From a virus, in the IMG/VR virus record IMGVR_UViG_3300032285_001185, positions 1 to 40,449 of that record: a DNA stretch of 40,449 bases. One strand, written 5' to 3'. Made by a program: the position numbers and the translations under genes. Below, in pieces: positions 39,053 to 40,449 of this stretch. The notes under the pieces are model-generated. The model was not told the DNA's origin, did no database searches, and saw only the letters and a list, made by a program, of their open reading frames with translations. Within the stretch, counting starts at the first letter, position 1; every line of letters begins with the position of its first letter.

Positions 39053-39072
39053 AATGGCCTATTTGACCCATG
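39053..39072 (+). repeat. 20-bp motif, degenerate copy 1
   Basis: This copy reads AATGGCCTATTTGACCCATG and matches the two better copies (39145, 39196) at 15 of 20 positions. The last nine bases, TGACCCATG, are the same as in the 39196 copy. Confidence 0.55.
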
Positions 39073-39144
39073 ACCCCATGACCCGCGCAATTTGGCCCGC
39101 GCAGCCTGGCATATTGTATGGGCAATATAGGCAACGCATCATGC

Positions 39145-39164
39145 CATTGCCCAAACGACCCATG
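39145..39164 (+). repeat. 20-bp motif, copy 2
   Basis: This copy reads CATTGCCCAAACGACCCATG. It matches the copy at 39196-39215 at 19 of 20 positions, with 51 bases from start to start (close to five helical turns). Confidence 0.75.
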
Positions 39165-39195
39165 CTGGCAGCTGTATTGGAGCGATAGGCATAGG

Positions 39196-39215
39196 CATTG
39201 CCCAAATGACCCATG
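39196..39215 (+). repeat. 20-bp motif, copy 3
   Basis: This copy reads CATTGCCCAAATGACCCATG. It is direct to copy 2, in the same orientation, about 110 bases before the terS start. Confidence 0.75.
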
Positions 39216-39323
39216 GCCTCGAGCATGTTGCAGTGCAGCATGGAGGGGGGGGAGGGCCGGCGCCCGCCGGTCATCGGCGACGAAGGGTTTGCACAAACTT
39301 TTTTTTTAATTTAAAAAAGCAAC

Positions 39324-39869
39324 ATGACCTGGCACTCAATTCCTTACGAACCGCGCAAACTTACCGCGACAGAGGCGCGTCTGGACGCGATCTACGCGGC
39401 TGCACGTAAAGGTCTGAAGGGCGACACGCTGGCGCTGGCGTCGGGGATGTTGCCTTCCGAGTACCGGCAACTTTGCCAATTTGACCCATTGGCCGAACTG
39501 GCTGAGCTAAAGGGCCGCGCGGACGGCGAGATGGAAATCTCGTCCATCTTGCATGATGCCGCAGCGGGCGGCGACGCCAAGGCAGCGCTTGAAATTCTGA
39601 AGCACGTTCACGGCTGGGTTGCCAAGCAGCAAATCAACGTGGACGTAGAGCAACGCATCAGCATCACGGGCGCGCTTGAGATGGCAGAGCGGCGCGTGCT
39701 TGAGGGCGTCTACACGGTCATAGAGGAACAAAACCTTGCAGACGACAATTTACAGCTCAGAAGAAGAAATGCTCTTAATGAGCCGTCTTTGGTCGAAATC
39801 GATCAAGAACGACCCATTGGCGTTCGTCCTGCTGACGTTCCCGTGGGGCGCGAAGGGGACGCCGCTTGA
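39324..39869 (+). CDS. terS: Terminase small subunit
   Basis: A 181-residue DNA-recognition subunit of the packaging motor. The N-terminal part holds a helix-turn-helix (LTATEARLDAIYAAARKGLK, GDTLALASGMLPSEYRQLCQ). The middle helix (ADGEMEISSILHDAAAGGDA, KAALEILKHVHGWVAKQQIN) is the oligomerisation region, and VDVEQRISITGALEMAERRV is typical of podophage TerS. The last 45 residues overlap the start of terL in another frame. No clear ribosome site precedes the ATG: nine T and an A run stand there, which is unusual and may limit its translation. A further degenerate copy of the upstream 20-bp motif lies inside the gene at 39471-39490. Confidence 0.85.
   Translation: MTWHSIPYEPRKLTATEARLDAIYAAARKGLKGDTLALASGMLPSEYRQLCQFDPLAELAELKGRADGEMEISSILHDAAAGGDAKAALEILKHVHGWVAKQQINVDVEQRISITGALEMAERRVLEGVYTVIEEQNLADDNLQLRRRNALNEPSLVEIDQERPIGVRPADVPVGREGDAA
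39471..39490 (+). repeat. 20-bp motif, degenerate copy inside terS
   Basis: This copy reads CTTTGCCAATTTGACCCATT and matches the motif at 39196 at 15 of 20 positions. It lies within the terS coding sequence (residues LCQFDPL). Packaging sites of P22-type phages lie inside the small-terminase gene, which makes this copy notable. Confidence 0.45.
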
Positions 39870-40449
39870 GCATTTCACCGGCCCGCGCAAATGGCAGCGC
39901 GAGGTGCTGCGCGAGCTAGGCGACGCAATCAAGGCCAACGACGGCAAGATCGACTACGACACGTTCAGGATGGCGACCTCATCAGGCCGCGGCATTGGCA
40001 AGTCGGCGCTGGTCAGCTGGCTGGTCATCTGGATGCTGACGACCCGCATCGGCGGGTCCGTGATCGTGTCGGCCAACTCGGAAGCGCAGCTCCGGTCGGT
40101 CACGTGGGCCGAGATCACCAAGTGGCTCAGCATGTCCCTCAACAGCCACTGGTTCGAGGTGAGCGCCACACGGTTGATGCCCGCCAAGTGGCTGACGGAG
40201 CTGGTCGAGCGCGACCTCAAGATGGGTACGCGCTACTGGGGCGTTGAGGGGCGGCTGTGGTCGGCAGAGAACCCCGACTCGTATGCGGGCGTGCACAACA
40301 TGGCGGGCGTCATGCTGGTGTTTGACGAAGCGTCGGGCATTGACGACGCCATCTGGTCGGTGGCGGCGGGGTTCTTTACCGAGAACACGCCCAACCGCTT
40401 CTGGCTGGCGTTCTCCAACCCGCGCCGCAACAGCGGGTACTTCTACGAG
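39736..40449 (+). CDS. terL: Terminase large subunit, N-terminal part (continues at 3-926)
   Basis: The first 238 residues of the packaging ATPase. Walker A is SSGRGIGKS (82-90) and Walker B is MLVFDEASG (193-201), with the catalytic Glu at 198. The DPLAFVLLTFPWG and TGPRKWQREVL segments are typical of this TerL group. I chose a TTG start at 39736 because AGAGG lies nine bases upstream and gives the sequence QTTIYSSEEEMLLM. An ATG at 39769 is the alternative, but it has only a weak GAAGAAGAA upstream. The start lies 134 bases inside terS. The frame runs off the window end and continues at base 3 through the 116-bp overlap. Confidence 0.9.
   Translation, partial: MQTTIYSSEEEMLLMSRLWSKSIKNDPLAFVLLTFPWGAKGTPLEHFTGPRKWQREVLRELGDAIKANDGKIDYDTFRMATSSGRGIGKSALVSWLVIWMLTTRIGGSVIVSANSEAQLRSVTWAEITKWLSMSLNSHWFEVSATRLMPAKWLTELVERDLKMGTRYWGVEGRLWSAENPDSYAGVHNMAGVMLVFDEASGIDDAIWSVAAGFFTENTPNRFWLAFSNPRRNSGYFYE
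40334..40449. repeat. Terminal direct repeat, right copy
   Basis: This is identical to bases 1-116 and shows that the sequence closes on itself. Confidence 0.95.

Larger units (their letters stand above)
38823..39323. other. Gene-free control region upstream of terS (candidate pac site and/or origin)
   Basis: About 500 bases with no convincing gene on either strand, in an otherwise packed genome. In order it holds CCCA-TTG-TGGG and GGGCGCCC inverted repeats (38843-38870), an AGGGC-TTGATT-GCCCT stem (38887-38902), an AT-rich stretch with a perfect TATAAT (38941-39000), repeats of a CATTGCCCAAA-type motif (39053-39215), a run of eight G (39245-39252), a CCGGC-GCCC-GCCGG stem (39257-39270) and nine T followed by an A run (39299-39318). 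The short core ATGGGT or its complement ACCCAT occurs again and again. It separates the leftward early block from the rightward late block. Confidence 0.7.

Noticed and set aside
39245-39252. Run of eight G as a possible programmed slippage site
   Set aside because: It lies outside any gene, so frameshifting has no meaning here; it may also be a sequencing-length error.
39021-39296. A 91-codon leftward frame in the gene-free region, with internal repeats GSFGQC and GSFGQW
   Set aside because: The protein repeat only mirrors the DNA motif repeats, the composition is Cys/His-rich and unlike its neighbours, and no ribosome site or partner gene supports it.
1-40449. tRNA genes, CRISPR arrays, insertion sequences and attachment sites
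   Set aside because: No cloverleaf, spaced direct-repeat array, transposase or integrase gene was recognised on either strand by reading; a tool search could still find a degenerate one.

Overview
The window is one complete, probably circularly permuted phage genome of P22-like (podovirus) type. The first 116 bases (1-116) are repeated exactly as the last 116 (40334-40449), so it closes into a circle of 40,333 bp, and the break falls inside the large terminase gene. The head and portal-vertex genes follow the P22 plan: terminase, portal, scaffold, P22-type coat, gp4-like and gp10-like portal-closing proteins, then three internal (ejection) proteins. The lysis genes (3-TM holin, GH108-type endolysin without signal peptide) point to a Gram-negative host. 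GC-rich codon use and the GTA-type holin suggest an alphaproteobacterium or a similar GC-rich aquatic bacterium; this is an inference. No integrase, excisionase or CI-like repressor was seen, so a lytic lifestyle is likely. No tRNA gene or CRISPR array was seen.

Layout. (1) Rightward late block, 39324 through the circle junction to 23327: terS, terL, two small proteins, portal, a 7-kb insert of adhesin-like or decoration genes (3669-10586, including a 1498-residue modular protein), scaffold, coat, gp4- and gp10-like proteins, a knob protein in the tail-needle position, a tail fibre, a cupin, gp7/gp20/gp16-like ejection proteins, a small membrane protein, holin and endolysin. Two clear intrinsic terminators flank the gene just after coat. 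(2) Leftward block 25991-23302: VRR-NUC nuclease, C5-cytosine methyltransferase, SNF2-type helicase and a 67-residue protein, all overlapping. (3) Rightward replication block 26081-32232: Cas4/RecB-like Fe-S nuclease (DUF2800), a putative ssDNA-binding protein, family A DNA polymerase and a primase-helicase, ending in a strong terminator. (4) Leftward block 38747-32267: about twenty short, tightly overlapping genes, including four tiny membrane proteins, a shortened sliding-clamp-like protein, two small proteins with DnaA domain IV-like helix-turn-helix segments and an HTH-metallophosphoesterase.

Regulation. A good sigma70-type promoter (38778-38806) drives the leftward block. The region between it and terS (about 500 bp without genes) carries a repeated 20-bp motif, AT-rich DNA and homopolymer runs. 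It is the best candidate for the packaging (pac) site and/or replication origin. A palindrome lies in the divergent gap at 25992-26080. Within the leftward block, three similar GC-rich hairpins each lie just after a stop codon, and a 33-bp repeat sits at two gene junctions.

Most promising leads: the motif cluster upstream of terS, a second protein-like reading frame inside the methyltransferase gene, the recurring hairpins and junction repeat in the leftward block, the undescribed microproteins, and the large modular protein between portal and scaffold.
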